Origin: a virus
DNA length: 36,376 nt
Virus record (IMG/VR): IMGVR_UViG_3300005527_000138
Location: 1 to 36,376 of that record
Direction: 5' to 3' (one strand)
A model generated the notes under the pieces. It made no database searches. It saw only the letters and a program-made list of their open reading frames with translations, and was not told the DNA's origin. This document shows positions 28,457 through 36,296 of the stretch, one piece after another; the stretch's first letter is position 1, and every line of letters starts with the position of its first letter. The translations under genes were made by a program, and so were the position numbers.

Positions 28457-28845
28457 CTTTGGTGTCGTGCGTTATATGTTTGCTCAATTACATACACGTG
28501 TTTGCCTATCTCCATGTTCATGCTTTGCTGTCCGGCAAACCGGATGCTTTGTAGGGTGATGCCGCTGTAAGTTCCAGGGGCTTTTGCGTCTAAGGCCGTG
28601 CGCACCGCTGATGCGATGCTTGCCATGTTATCGTAGCTTTCGGAAAACACCGCTACCGTGAACTCTACCACGTCCAGGGAACTTGCACCGTCCTTTGTGT
28701 CGGATGGGTCAGTACCTTCTATGCTGTATATCACAAAAGGGTAGGCCGCATTTTGCGGTGCAATGTCCGGGTAGATGCGCGTACTGATTAGGCTTGTTAC
28801 GCCCGTTGCGCCGGATAAAATGCCGTATATCGCTGCTCCTATCAT
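28453..28845 (-). CDS. Tail completion protein (DUF3168-like)
   Basis: 130 residues: IYGILSGATGVTSLISTRIY, then PDIAPQNAAYPFVIYSIEGT, and VVEFTVAVFSESYDNMASIA, followed by an RTALDAKAPGTYSGI segment and a QSMNMEIGKHVYVIEQTYN strand. The order matches DUF3168 tail completion proteins, which cap the top of the tail for joining to the head. It overlaps the head closure gene by 4 bases. Confidence 0.82.
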   Translation of the reverse strand: MIGAAIYGILSGATGVTSLISTRIYPDIAPQNAAYPFVIYSIEGTDPSDTKDGASSLDVVEFTVAVFSESYDNMASIASAVRTALDAKAPGTYSGITLQSIRFAGQQSMNMEIGKHVYVIEQTYNARHQR

Positions 28846-29174
28846 TTGCGAAAATCTGTTTCTATCTCCATGTGCATTCGTAACGCATCGGGCGTTACGC
28901 TTACAATATCATAGTAGTTGTTACGGTACAGTATGCGGTGCTTTGGTGTTACGTTTGCATCGTAACGAAGCGTAAACATTACGCCCTGTGTTGCCGTCTT
29001 TTGCCCCGCTTCTTCCATCTCTTTGTTTGCGGTTGGTTTTGCTGATACCGCTGCCCAGCGCGTTGCGTAGGTAGTCCATGTTTCGGCAGGATACCCCGTG
29101 CCGCTTTGCGTTTCTGCAACCACCTGGATAGTGATGCGCTCCCGCATGTTGCCTATACGCTCGTTCTTGTTCAT
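28842..29174 (-). CDS. Head closure / head-tail adaptor (SPP1 gp16-like)
   Basis: 110 residues with the classic opening IGNMRERITIQVVAETQSGT, a middle WTTYATRWAAVSAKPT, then ATQGVMFTLRYDANVTPKHR and ILYRNNYYDIVSVTPDA. This is the Phage_H_T_join family, which seals the portal and joins it to the tail. ATGA overlaps with the genes on both sides. Confidence 0.87.
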   Translation of the reverse strand: MNKNERIGNMRERITIQVVAETQSGTGYPAETWTTYATRWAAVSAKPTANKEMEEAGQKTATQGVMFTLRYDANVTPKHRILYRNNYYDIVSVTPDALRMHMEIETDFRK

Positions 29175-29746
29175 AGCAGATAGGCATAGTTTACGCGGTC
29201 AAGTAGGTATTTCGATGCGGTCGGCAGTTGCTTTATGCTGTCGGTACGGTTTTCGTATCCATCTGCCACCATGAGCAGTAGCGCTGTGCGAATGTCCTTT
29301 GGTAGGGCCGTTGCAGAGCCGTAGCCTGCTTGGTACACTACCGTTATGGCGTTGCGTTGCACCCTGGCAGTAGGCCAGCTAACGTTATACGCGGGCTCGA
29401 TAACGCAACGTTTTGCGTATAGGTCAACGTTATACTGATTCGCTGCCAATGTCTGCGTTGCGCCGTTATCGTCAATGTACGTTATGCTTGTTACACTTAT
29501 TACCGGGTGAATGGCAAGGCGTAACAAAGACGGTTGCGCAACGTCTCCCCATGCGTCGAATGTCTCCGTTATGGTCTGCGTAACCAGTGCCTGCGAAAGG
29601 TAATTTTGCGCGGTCTCCGCTGCGGATGCCACCAACGCGGCTATAAGTGCATCATCATCCGATGTATCCACCTTTAGCCATGCTTTTGCGTCTGCGGTGC
29701 TGATTACCAATTCCGCCGCCGGGGTCGTTACCTTCCAACCTGCCAT
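29171..29746 (-). CDS. Head-tail connector (gp6-like)
   Basis: 191 residues: TTPAAELVISTADAKAWLKV, then TSDDDALIAALVASAAETAQNYL, and a beta region HPVISVTSITYIDDNGATQ, ending LPKDIRTALLLMVADGYENR. This is the Phage_connect_1/HK97 gp6 layout: an N-terminal helical bundle and a beta middle. It forms the ring below the portal. Its start lies just before the 29750 gene's stop. Confidence 0.87.
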   Translation of the reverse strand: MAGWKVTTPAAELVISTADAKAWLKVDTSDDDALIAALVASAAETAQNYLSQALVTQTITETFDAWGDVAQPSLLRLAIHPVISVTSITYIDDNGATQTLAANQYNVDLYAKRCVIEPAYNVSWPTARVQRNAITVVYQAGYGSATALPKDIRTALLLMVADGYENRTDSIKQLPTASKYLLDRVNYAYLL

Positions 29747-29749
29747 GTG

Positions 29750-29959
29750 TTATTTTTTGCGCCGTACGGCTTTTTCTACTTTCTTGTATTGTTGCGGCCG
29801 ATCTGCTGTTTCGATTGCGCCCTGATTGCCCAACATTTCAATGTAGCCTTCTTTTTGCGCTTGTTCTGCCAGGGATGCGGGCATATACCCAACATCCCCG
29901 GCAGAGTAAGCAAGGCCGAAGCGCCCCGTGGGGCTTTTCAAGAACCTTACTTTTATCAT
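29750..29959 (-). CDS. Hypothetical small protein
   Basis: 69 residues: MIKVRFLKSPTGRFGLAYSA, DVGYMPASLAEQAQKEGYIE, then a basic tail (RPQQYKKVEKAVRRKK). The pattern strand - GxVxxxPxxxAxxxxxxGxxE is common in short phage proteins near the head-tail connector. Probable capsid-tail cofactor. No function known. Confidence 0.62.
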   Translation of the reverse strand: MIKVRFLKSPTGRFGLAYSAGDVGYMPASLAEQAQKEGYIEMLGNQGAIETADRPQQYKKVEKAVRRKK

Positions 29960-29962
29960 GCG

Positions 29963-30391
29963 TTAATCCTTTTTGGCAACGAAATAGACCGTATAGCGGG
30001 TGCTTTGTGTGCCGCTGCCGTCAATTACGATGCGTTGGCGGAATCCGTAGACCCTATCCTGTTCGGCCCTTTTCGTACCTGCGGCGCTGTTATTGAGCGT
30101 ATCCACGCTTACCCAGTCCGTACCGTTGTAGGATAGCGATTCTTCGACGGTGTTTGCAAGCTGAACCGTACCGGATAGGCTCGTAGCCTGTACATGCCAA
30201 CCGCCAGACCATTCGGATACGAGGCGTGCCGGGATTTCAATGGTGTCGTTTTCCGTGTTCGTAATCGTATCGGAAAGCGAATACGAGTAGAAGGGTGCGG
30301 AGGTCTGATAGTCCGCGTTCGGTTCACCAGCGGAGGCCAGGAAAACCACAGCGGCACAAACCGCAAAAAATGCAAGAATCTTACTGAACAT
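29963..30391 (-). CDS. Hypothetical beta protein with signal peptide, near the capsid gene
   Basis: 142 residues. Residues 1-22 (MFSKILAFFAVCAAVVFLAS) form a signal peptide or N-terminal anchor, cut near ASA or AGEPNA. The mature part is beta-rich (YSYSLSDTITNTENDTIEI, WSGGWHVQATSLSGTVQLAN, RIVIDGSGTQSTRYTVYFV), like a small bacterial or viral fibre or decoration domain. Position after the major capsid gene suggests a capsid decoration protein, but a signal peptide would send it out of the cytoplasm, where heads form. No family recognised. Confidence 0.6.
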   Translation of the reverse strand: MFSKILAFFAVCAAVVFLASAGEPNADYQTSAPFYSYSLSDTITNTENDTIEIPARLVSEWSGGWHVQATSLSGTVQLANTVEESLSYNGTDWVSVDTLNNSAAGTKRAEQDRVYGFRQRIVIDGSGTQSTRYTVYFVAKKD

Positions 30392-30415
30392 GGTATTTTG
30401 TTTTTTGGAGTGAGT

Positions 30416-30434
30416 GGGGGCGTTTTAAGCCCCC
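30416..30434 (-). terminator. GGGGGC...GCCCCC hairpin after the capsid gene
   Basis: A perfect 6-bp stem with a 7-base loop, 33 bases after the capsid stop. No T tract follows on the minus strand, so it is more likely an RNA-stabilising or processing hairpin than a full terminator. It may help the capsid mRNA to outlast the rest. Confidence 0.5.
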
Positions 30435-30466
30435 GCCCGGTTAAGGAATGTCGGCAAAAAGATAAG

Positions 30467-31804
30467 TTACACCGCGTCGGTGATGTCTGCGTCCTTGATT
30501 GCGGCCATTGATGCGGCGTGGCGCAACGCTGCATCCCACCAGGAGTTTACCACGATGGTAATCAGCGCGTTCTTTGCGCTCGTGTACGGGTCAATCACGA
30601 TGTCAAGGCCCGCCCATTGGCCGAGAATCAACTCGTTGAAGTTACCGAACAGGACGGCGTGAAGGTTCGTACCCTGTCCTTTGGTCAGGTTGGAAGGTAC
30701 TTGAGTGGACACAAAGGCGCGGTATCCGTTCAGCACGTCCACGCGGGCTGTGTTGGCTGCCGGGGTCGGCCCGTCCATCCAAACGAATTGCGCCGTACCG
30801 GATGCCTTTTCGGTTTTCTTCAGGTAGCCCCGAACGCCCGGAGTGGTCAGGTAGGCCAGACTTCCGAAGTCGGCATTGTCAACCGCAACCTCCGTTTCCA
30901 GGTCAACGATTTTACCCCAGGTCAGCGGGCCGCCGTCCGTGCCACAGGCAACGCTTCCGATGCCGTTGGTATTGAGGATACCCGTAATAAGCTGCGTTGC
31001 GCCGTCGCCGTTAATCAGCGCGTAATCGAGCGCTACGTTAATGGCGTTGTTGAGGCGTTCCCGGACAAAGTTTTCCACGTCAATGGAACTTTGTACCATC
31101 AGCTGTTTGGAAATGTCGGTGAACGCGCCCAGGCGGTTGGGGCTCATCTGGATGCGGTCGAAGGTCGGAGAGGTCTCCGCGTTCGCGTCGTTTTCGCCTT
31201 CCCATACCGCCGTTGCAGCTGCGTCGTTGCGCGGGAAATCGATGTTACCCGTCAGGCCGGTCAGGACAGTAGCGCCCGCATTGATTACCGCCAGACGCGG
31301 GTCAAGGAACGGGATAAGCGCCCCCAACTCAGTGGGAACGGTGTACCCACCCGCCGTGGTAGTACCTGCCGTCATGTCTCGCTTGTGCATCCCGCGTTTG
31401 GTCAGCATTGTGGGAATGTAGAGGTTGCCCGTCGGGGTAATGCCTGCCGCCCGGAACTCGCGTTCCGCTTCCTGGCTCATTTCGGCTTCGATGCCGTCCA
31501 GGTTTTTGCCGGAGGCTGCCATGCGAACGGCGCGAAGGAAGGAGTACTGTTCCTGTGCCTTTTGTTCCGGCGTGGCCTGGGGCTGCTTTGCACGGGATAC
31601 CGTTACAGCCTGACGTGCTTGTTCAGCTTCGGCGGCTTCGGCCAGTTGGATATCCGTGTCGAGGTTTTGGATTTCGCCTTTCAGTTTCAAGGCGTTGCTG
31701 CGCTGCTCCTCGGTCAGCATCGCATTGGCAGCCTGTGCGGAAATGGCCGTCAATTCGTCCATCTTTGCCCCGCGCTGCTGCTTCAATTCATCGCTGCGCT
31801 TCAT
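30467..31804 (-). CDS. Major capsid protein (HK97 fold) with N-terminal scaffold domain
   Basis: 445 residues. Residues ~1-125 are charged and helical (ELKQQRGAKMDELTAISAQA, NLDTDIQLAEAAEAEQARQA), the delta scaffold region removed by the protease. The mature part has ITPTGNLYIPTMLTKRG, TTAGGYTVPTELGALIPFLD, GALTxxSxQL-like FTDISKQLMVQSSIDVENFV, and a C-terminal LDIVIDPYTSAKNALITIVV typical of HK97 capsids. It builds the icosahedral head. It is coupled to the protease by a 4-base ATGA overlap. Confidence 0.95.
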   Translation of the reverse strand: MKRSDELKQQRGAKMDELTAISAQAANAMLTEEQRSNALKLKGEIQNLDTDIQLAEAAEAEQARQAVTVSRAKQPQATPEQKAQEQYSFLRAVRMAASGKNLDGIEAEMSQEAEREFRAAGITPTGNLYIPTMLTKRGMHKRDMTAGTTTAGGYTVPTELGALIPFLDPRLAVINAGATVLTGLTGNIDFPRNDAAATAVWEGENDANAETSPTFDRIQMSPNRLGAFTDISKQLMVQSSIDVENFVRERLNNAINVALDYALINGDGATQLITGILNTNGIGSVACGTDGGPLTWGKIVDLETEVAVDNADFGSLAYLTTPGVRGYLKKTEKASGTAQFVWMDGPTPAANTARVDVLNGYRAFVSTQVPSNLTKGQGTNLHAVLFGNFNELILGQWAGLDIVIDPYTSAKNALITIVVNSWWDAALRHAASMAAIKDADITDAV

Positions 31805-32697
31805 GCTTTTTGTTTGTTAAGTTGTAGAATATCCGCAAGCAGTTGCGGGAAGTCTTTATCAGCTACGCCTTGTGGCGTTGATTGTGCTTGTAATGCCCGT
31901 GCGGTTACGCTCGTTTGTTTGTACGCCGGATATGTTACCGGGGAAACGTCATAAAGTACATCTACCTGGTCAATACGTCGCTTTGGCTTTCTGCCATTTT
32001 CGTAATATGTCCAGGTATCCTTTCGGATAGTGAAAGCAAACGAAGATTGCGAGATAATCCCGCTGCGTATCATCTTGAGTAAGTCGTTGCCAAACGTCGT
32101 ATCCGGTGCTTCAAAACGGTATCGTAGCCCTTTGCCGTCAACCTCTAATTCCAGCGTACCATTTGAGGTACGGGCCAGCGGGAAATTAGGGTCGTGATTA
32201 AACAGCGCAACTACGTCCGTATCATCCGCGCCGTCAAAAGCACCCTCTGCTATTTCCTCATCGTATCCCCCCAAGTCGGTGGATGCGTTGAAAATAGCCG
32301 CATAGCCTTCGACGGTACGGCCTTCGGGCATAGCCCGGAGTTCGAGTTTATATGTGCGCCGCTCTATTTCGGTCGGCAGTTGCTTTTCTTCCATTTCGTT
32401 TACTGTTTTTTTAGCCCATTCTAACATTGCATCGCCGCCCCATGCGTCGTACATCACGCTGCCGCACACTTCGTTGCCGTCTGCGTCGGTGTAGCTTCCT
32501 GTGTCGTACACCTTTGCACGGCTAAGAAAAGAATACGTCCTTACAACCGTGTCATGGCTTATCGTCTCCCGGCTTGCCAACTGATTAGCCCGCTGCCAAC
32601 CAACCGCCGTACCGCAATCGCTGCCGTTTTCGTCTCGGTGCTTCAACGCCCGCTTTGCGTTATTCGTGGCAGCTTGTGGGTAGTTATCGTATGGCAT
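31801..32697 (-). CDS. HK97 prohead protease with N-terminal extra domain
   Basis: 298 residues. The C-terminal ~180 residues are the serine protease: EGYAAIFNASTDLGGYDEEI, then ALFNHDPNFPLAR with the catalytic His, and SGIISQSSFAF with the catalytic Ser. The N-terminal ~100 residues (AKRALKHRDENGSDCGTAVG, WQRANQLASRETISHDTVVR, YSFLSRAKV, YDAWGGDAMLEWAKK) form a separate domain found fused to or beside proteases in many phages, of unknown role. The protease cleaves the scaffold part of the capsid protein and itself. It follows the portal gene by 2 bases. Confidence 0.9.
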   Translation of the reverse strand: MPYDNYPQAATNNAKRALKHRDENGSDCGTAVGWQRANQLASRETISHDTVVRTYSFLSRAKVYDTGSYTDADGNEVCGSVMYDAWGGDAMLEWAKKTVNEMEEKQLPTEIERRTYKLELRAMPEGRTVEGYAAIFNASTDLGGYDEEIAEGAFDGADDTDVVALFNHDPNFPLARTSNGTLELEVDGKGLRYRFEAPDTTFGNDLLKMIRSGIISQSSFAFTIRKDTWTYYENGRKPKRRIDQVDVLYDVSPVTYPAYKQTSVTARALQAQSTPQGVADKDFPQLLADILQLNKQKA

Positions 32698-32699
32698 GG

Positions 32700-33947
32700 C
32701 TATTGGGTTTGGGTTTGCGTATCCGTTGCCTGTGTGCCTTGTGCGCCTGCGTCTGTGCTATTGGATGCAAGTGGCATACCGAACACATCGCCACCCTCGT
32801 ACGGGTTCATGTTTTCAAGTGCGCGTATTTCGTTGGGGCTGATCGCTCGGATATTGTAAAGCGCGGTGTAATATTCAGCTCGGCTTCGTGTATCGCCTCG
32901 CAAAAGTCCGTCCAGGTTGAAGCGCACAAAGGTTAATCCGGTTTGATTGTACCCAAACAACTTAGAATTGAACTCGCTTTCAAACCGCTTACACCATGCC
33001 CGCAAAGTGTATTGCACAAACAAGCGGTTAAGTACTTCCAGGTTATTGAGGGGTGTTCCGTCGGATGCTGCAAGCAAGGGGAGAGGTACACCCAGGATAT
33101 TAGCAACATCCTCAACGGTCATTTTGCGGCTTTGCAGGTCGGAACTGTCAAGGCGTGTGCCTATGCTTTTATATTTTACCCCGTGGGATAGCAGGGCTGT
33201 TTTGCCCTGGTTGGCAATGCCTGCATAGTTTTTGTTCCAGCTTTCCTCAAGTTCTTTGCGTTGTGCCAAGTTCAAAGGGGTATCCGTCTCCAGGATACCG
33301 GATATAGAAGCACCATTTTTGTAAAAGTCGCTATACGTTAGCAGTTCGGATATACCACGCTTAAAAGTGCTATTGAGCAGGTTCAGCGGGTTTTCGCCGT
33401 TTTCGCCGTCGCGTGTCCAGGCCTTCAAGTGGATGATATCGGCAATAGGGTAGGCCTTTTCGCCGATGATGTAGAACATGCCCGTTTCCAGTTCTATGAG
33501 TTGATACGGTTCGTCAACAATATCGAACATGGCGACCGCGCCGCGATTGTCGCGGATGATTTCGATTAGGCAGTTACCAGGGCCATATCCTTTGTTTCCG
33601 GTCAGGATAGTGCGAACAACCGCCTCCATGAATGAAAAGCAATCGTACTCCGGGGAAGGACGGAAGTTCAACAACCGCCAAACCGGGTTGGTGCGCGCCT
33701 CCTGGATGCTCCCGTCTGATGCGACGGTATAGACGTTGAAAGGCAGCGAGGCCATTTGCGTGGCTATCAAGTCAACTGCACGGAAATAAGCGGGGATTGA
33801 GAGGATAGTTTTGCCCGTTACAGCAACCTCTTTGCCAGCGATGTTGCCAAGTAAAGATTGCCACAACGTCCAATCCTTAGCAGGGCCTAAGTTGGAAATC
33901 TTGCTGCGAAATATCCGCTGTAAAGTCCGTGTAAAGATGTTAGCCAC
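32700..33947 (-). CDS. Portal protein
   Basis: I start at GTG 33947 (MANIFTRTLQRIFRSK by initiation), giving 415 residues. The longer frame starts at TTG within the terminator region. Features: LSIPAYFRAVDLIATQMASL, NPVWRLLNFRPSPEYDCFSF, NGASISGILETDTPLNLAQR and VANILGVPLPLLAASDGTPL, which match HK97-type portals (phage_portal family), and an acidic C-terminus (EGGDVFGMPLAS). It forms the 12-fold ring for DNA entry and exit. A terminator and a weak CACCTTTG box lie upstream. Confidence 0.9.
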   Translation of the reverse strand: MANIFTRTLQRIFRSKISNLGPAKDWTLWQSLLGNIAGKEVAVTGKTILSIPAYFRAVDLIATQMASLPFNVYTVASDGSIQEARTNPVWRLLNFRPSPEYDCFSFMEAVVRTILTGNKGYGPGNCLIEIIRDNRGAVAMFDIVDEPYQLIELETGMFYIIGEKAYPIADIIHLKAWTRDGENGENPLNLLNSTFKRGISELLTYSDFYKNGASISGILETDTPLNLAQRKELEESWNKNYAGIANQGKTALLSHGVKYKSIGTRLDSSDLQSRKMTVEDVANILGVPLPLLAASDGTPLNNLEVLNRLFVQYTLRAWCKRFESEFNSKLFGYNQTGLTFVRFNLDGLLRGDTRSRAEYYTALYNIRAISPNEIRALENMNPYEGGDVFGMPLASNSTDAGAQGTQATDTQTQTQ

Positions 33948-33996
33948 GGCGCAAAGGTGCAAGGGTTTTTTGTAGAAAAGTGTTAACAAAGTAAAC

Positions 33997-34023
33997 AAAA
34001 AAGCCCCACCGAAAAGGCAGGGC
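33997..34023 (-). terminator. Terminator between packaging genes and portal
   Basis: Minus strand: GCCCTGCC, TTTTC loop, GGTGGGGC (8 bp with wobble pairs), then TTTTTT. It lies 28 bases after the 34052 gene stop. It could limit read-through so that capsid genes are controlled apart from the terminase genes. Confidence 0.78.
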
Positions 34024-34051
34024 GAAAACCACTTTTAAAAACCGATAAAAC

Positions 34052-34291
34052 CTATCTCTTTACTTTGCTTTTTCTTTTAGCTTCAACCTGCAAAAGCACA
34101 ACATAGCGCCGTCGCATTACCCGGAATATCCCATAGTCAGCATACCGATTAGCCCCAAACAATTCGTAGAACTCCCGTTCGATAGCCTCATACGCTGCCA
34201 GGCCGCTGTTATACTTCGGGAAAATCTCAAAGTAGTATTCAAAGTACCCACGAAATGAGTACAGGCGTTTCACTTGTTTTAGTTCATCCAT
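34052..34291 (-). CDS. Hypothetical protein after the large terminase
   Basis: 79 residues: YSFRGYFEYYFEIFPKYNSG, AAYEAIEREFYELFGANRYA, FRVMRRRYVVLLQVEAKRK. Small basic-aromatic proteins of this type are common beside terL or portal genes in Bacteroidota phages. It overlaps the terL stop by 1 base, so translational coupling is expected. Possible packaging cofactor; unproven. Confidence 0.62.
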   Translation of the reverse strand: MDELKQVKRLYSFRGYFEYYFEIFPKYNSGLAAYEAIEREFYELFGANRYADYGIFRVMRRRYVVLLQVEAKRKSKVKR

Positions 34292-35853
34292 CAGAAGTAG
34301 CTTATCATGTTGCCAATATCAAAGGTAGGGTTTTCTTTGTCATACTCCTGCATTGCCCATACCGCGTTCACGGCTGCCATAATACCGTCAATTTTGCCTT
34401 TGCTTTTGCCCTTGTGCGGTCGTATGTTGTTGTTGCTGTCTCGGAAAATCTGCGTATTGTCCAAGTTCCATGCCACCACCGGATTGCCGTCGTGAAATAG
34501 CTTTTTGCCGACGGTCAACTGCTCGAAATACTTTGAGGGTTCGGATAGGTTGCTAAGGCTTTGCTGGCATTTCTTTACAGGTATGCTGTTTCTGGTGTAC
34601 AGTTCGGCTGCGAAATTGTCCGCTGTCCAGGGGTCGAAAGCAAGGCCCTGCAATGTGTATTGCCCGGCTGCTCGAAGGATATCCCCGCGTATCGTCTCCA
34701 GGTCTTGCACGTTACCAGGCGTTGCGCTTATCCATCCTTCGTCGTTCCATGCTAAGTAATTGGCGTTTTCTTTGCGGTCGCGGTCGTGTATCGTTTCTTC
34801 AGGGCAATAGGTCGTAACTTTCAGATACAGAGTACCGTCCTGCAACCTCCAAAGGTAGGCCAGGGCGCTCAAGTCCTGCGTACTGGCTAAGTCAAGGCCC
34901 ATAAACAGTTCTGCCATTTGCAGTTCTTCTTCCGGTATCTGCTTAACGTTTTTATCCCACACGTGGCCCGGTATCCAGCTTTCGGTCGCACCCGTCCAGA
35001 TGTTGAGGTGCAAACGTTTGAAAGAGTTTAGCGCCGACGGTTGGCTTTTGGCTTCGTTGCTAAGCAGGGCGAAGTTTTCCGCGTCTATGATATTGCCCAT
35101 GCCTGGATTAGCCTTCGCCCATACTGATGGGTCGAAAGGGTCATCGTCCTGCGATGCGTTGTAAATCACAGGTAGCCATGCGGGGTTTTTGACTTTGCCG
35201 CGTCGGATTAGCTCGGCCTCATCGTGTATCTGTTCGGCAAACGTATTCTTTACCCCTGCCGTTGTAATCATCCAACACATGCTATTCCAGCGCTTAATCA
35301 TGCCGCGGGTCAGCGTGTCGTATAGTTCACGGTTGGGCTGCACGTGCAATTCATCGAACATGATTGCGTAAGGCCTATACCCGTGTTTTGAATACGCCTC
35401 GGCTGATATTACCTTAATCGTCGAACTGCTTTTGGTGTGAACTATCGAGTTCTTGAATACCTTGCAAGCGGCTGATAGGGTAGGGTCAGCGGCTATCATT
35501 TCGCGGCATGTGTCGAAGATGATACGGGCTTGTTCCCGATCCCCTGCAACGCAATACACCTCCGCATTATGTTCACCGTCGGCAATGGCCATGTATAAAG
35601 TGATAGCGGATAACAGAAAAGACTTCCCGTTACCCTTTGGCAGTTCGACGTAACAAAACCGCTTTTCCCTGTATCCGTCGGGTCTCATAGTGCCGAAGGC
35701 CGGGTAGATAATATCGCGTTTCTGCCATTCCTCCAACATAAAAGGTTTGCCTGCTAAATCGCCGTGCAAGTGCTTGCAAAAGCGTTCGATAAAGCGCACA
35801 ACGCGCTCGCCTTTGGCCTGGTCATATATTCGCTTTTGCTTTTTCAAGGTCAT
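34291..35853 (-). CDS. Terminase large subunit
   Basis: 520 residues. ATPase half: Walker A variant VELPKGNGKSFLLSA (~residues 69-83), Walker B plus catalytic Glu YAIMFDELHVQ (~160-170), and a TTAGVKN segment after it. Nuclease half: FMGLDLASTQDLSALAYLW (~314-332, first Asp), and a late GKIDGIMAAVNAVWAM (~483-498, last Asp). This is the HK97-like TerL that pumps DNA into proheads and cuts it. It overlaps terS by ATGA. Confidence 0.95.
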   Translation of the reverse strand: MTLKKQKRIYDQAKGERVVRFIERFCKHLHGDLAGKPFMLEEWQKRDIIYPAFGTMRPDGYREKRFCYVELPKGNGKSFLLSAITLYMAIADGEHNAEVYCVAGDREQARIIFDTCREMIAADPTLSAACKVFKNSIVHTKSSSTIKVISAEAYSKHGYRPYAIMFDELHVQPNRELYDTLTRGMIKRWNSMCWMITTAGVKNTFAEQIHDEAELIRRGKVKNPAWLPVIYNASQDDDPFDPSVWAKANPGMGNIIDAENFALLSNEAKSQPSALNSFKRLHLNIWTGATESWIPGHVWDKNVKQIPEEELQMAELFMGLDLASTQDLSALAYLWRLQDGTLYLKVTTYCPEETIHDRDRKENANYLAWNDEGWISATPGNVQDLETIRGDILRAAGQYTLQGLAFDPWTADNFAAELYTRNSIPVKKCQQSLSNLSEPSKYFEQLTVGKKLFHDGNPVVAWNLDNTQIFRDSNNNIRPHKGKSKGKIDGIMAAVNAVWAMQEYDKENPTFDIGNMISYF

Positions 35854-36296
35854 ACTAAATCAAATTCGTCTTCTTCTTTTGCCTCTTTCTTTTCAACGTT
35901 CGCCCATTGCACCTTGTTTTGGCTCATCGGTGATAGCCCCCATCTATCCTCAAACTCTTGCATCATCTTATGACTGTCCTTCAATATATTGAACCACGTG
36001 CGGGCGCTACCTGCGTCCAGGGCCATTTGGTCGGGTTTTAGCTGTGAATTTGCGTTAATCCACAACTGATATGCAAACGAATACCGCTCGATTTGGGGTA
36101 TTCCTGCATTGGTCAACATGTTAAGCTGAACCAATTTCGCGCATGTGCGAACAAATAGCGCTTTGCCCGCTTCGCCTAAATTGTCGGGGGGTTGAGGGAT
36201 TGAAGGTAAATCCGCCTCTGGTTCATTTTTCGGAGCGCGATGTTTTCGAAGCGTTCCCTGGATGGCTTTGATTTTATTGGGCACATATTTAGGCAT
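35850..36296 (-). CDS. Terminase small subunit
   Basis: 148 residues. KIKAIQGTLRKHRAPKNEPE at the N-terminus, then PDNLGEAGKALFVRTCAKLV, NMLTNAGIPQIERYSFAYQL, and ARTWFNILKDSHKMMQEFED toward the C-terminus match P27-type phage small terminases, with a helix-rich DNA-binding N-terminal half and an oligomerisation part. The last residues are acidic (KKEAKEEDEFDLV). It recognises the packaging site. A second, diverged copy begins at the left end (1-301). Confidence 0.87.
   Translation of the reverse strand: MPKYVPNKIKAIQGTLRKHRAPKNEPEADLPSIPQPPDNLGEAGKALFVRTCAKLVQLNMLTNAGIPQIERYSFAYQLWINANSQLKPDQMALDAGSARTWFNILKDSHKMMQEFEDRWGLSPMSQNKVQWANVEKKEAKEEDEFDLV

Noticed and set aside
30518-31954. A 478-residue rightward open frame opposite the major capsid gene
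   Set aside because: It is an antisense shadow of a highly biased coding region; its composition (many Arg, Val, Cys and His) is not protein-like and it has no promoter.
33948-33998. Longer portal start at a TTG at 33998
   Set aside because: It lies within the terminator T tract and its extra residues do not resemble portal N-termini; the GTG at 33947 gives MANIF..., a usual form.
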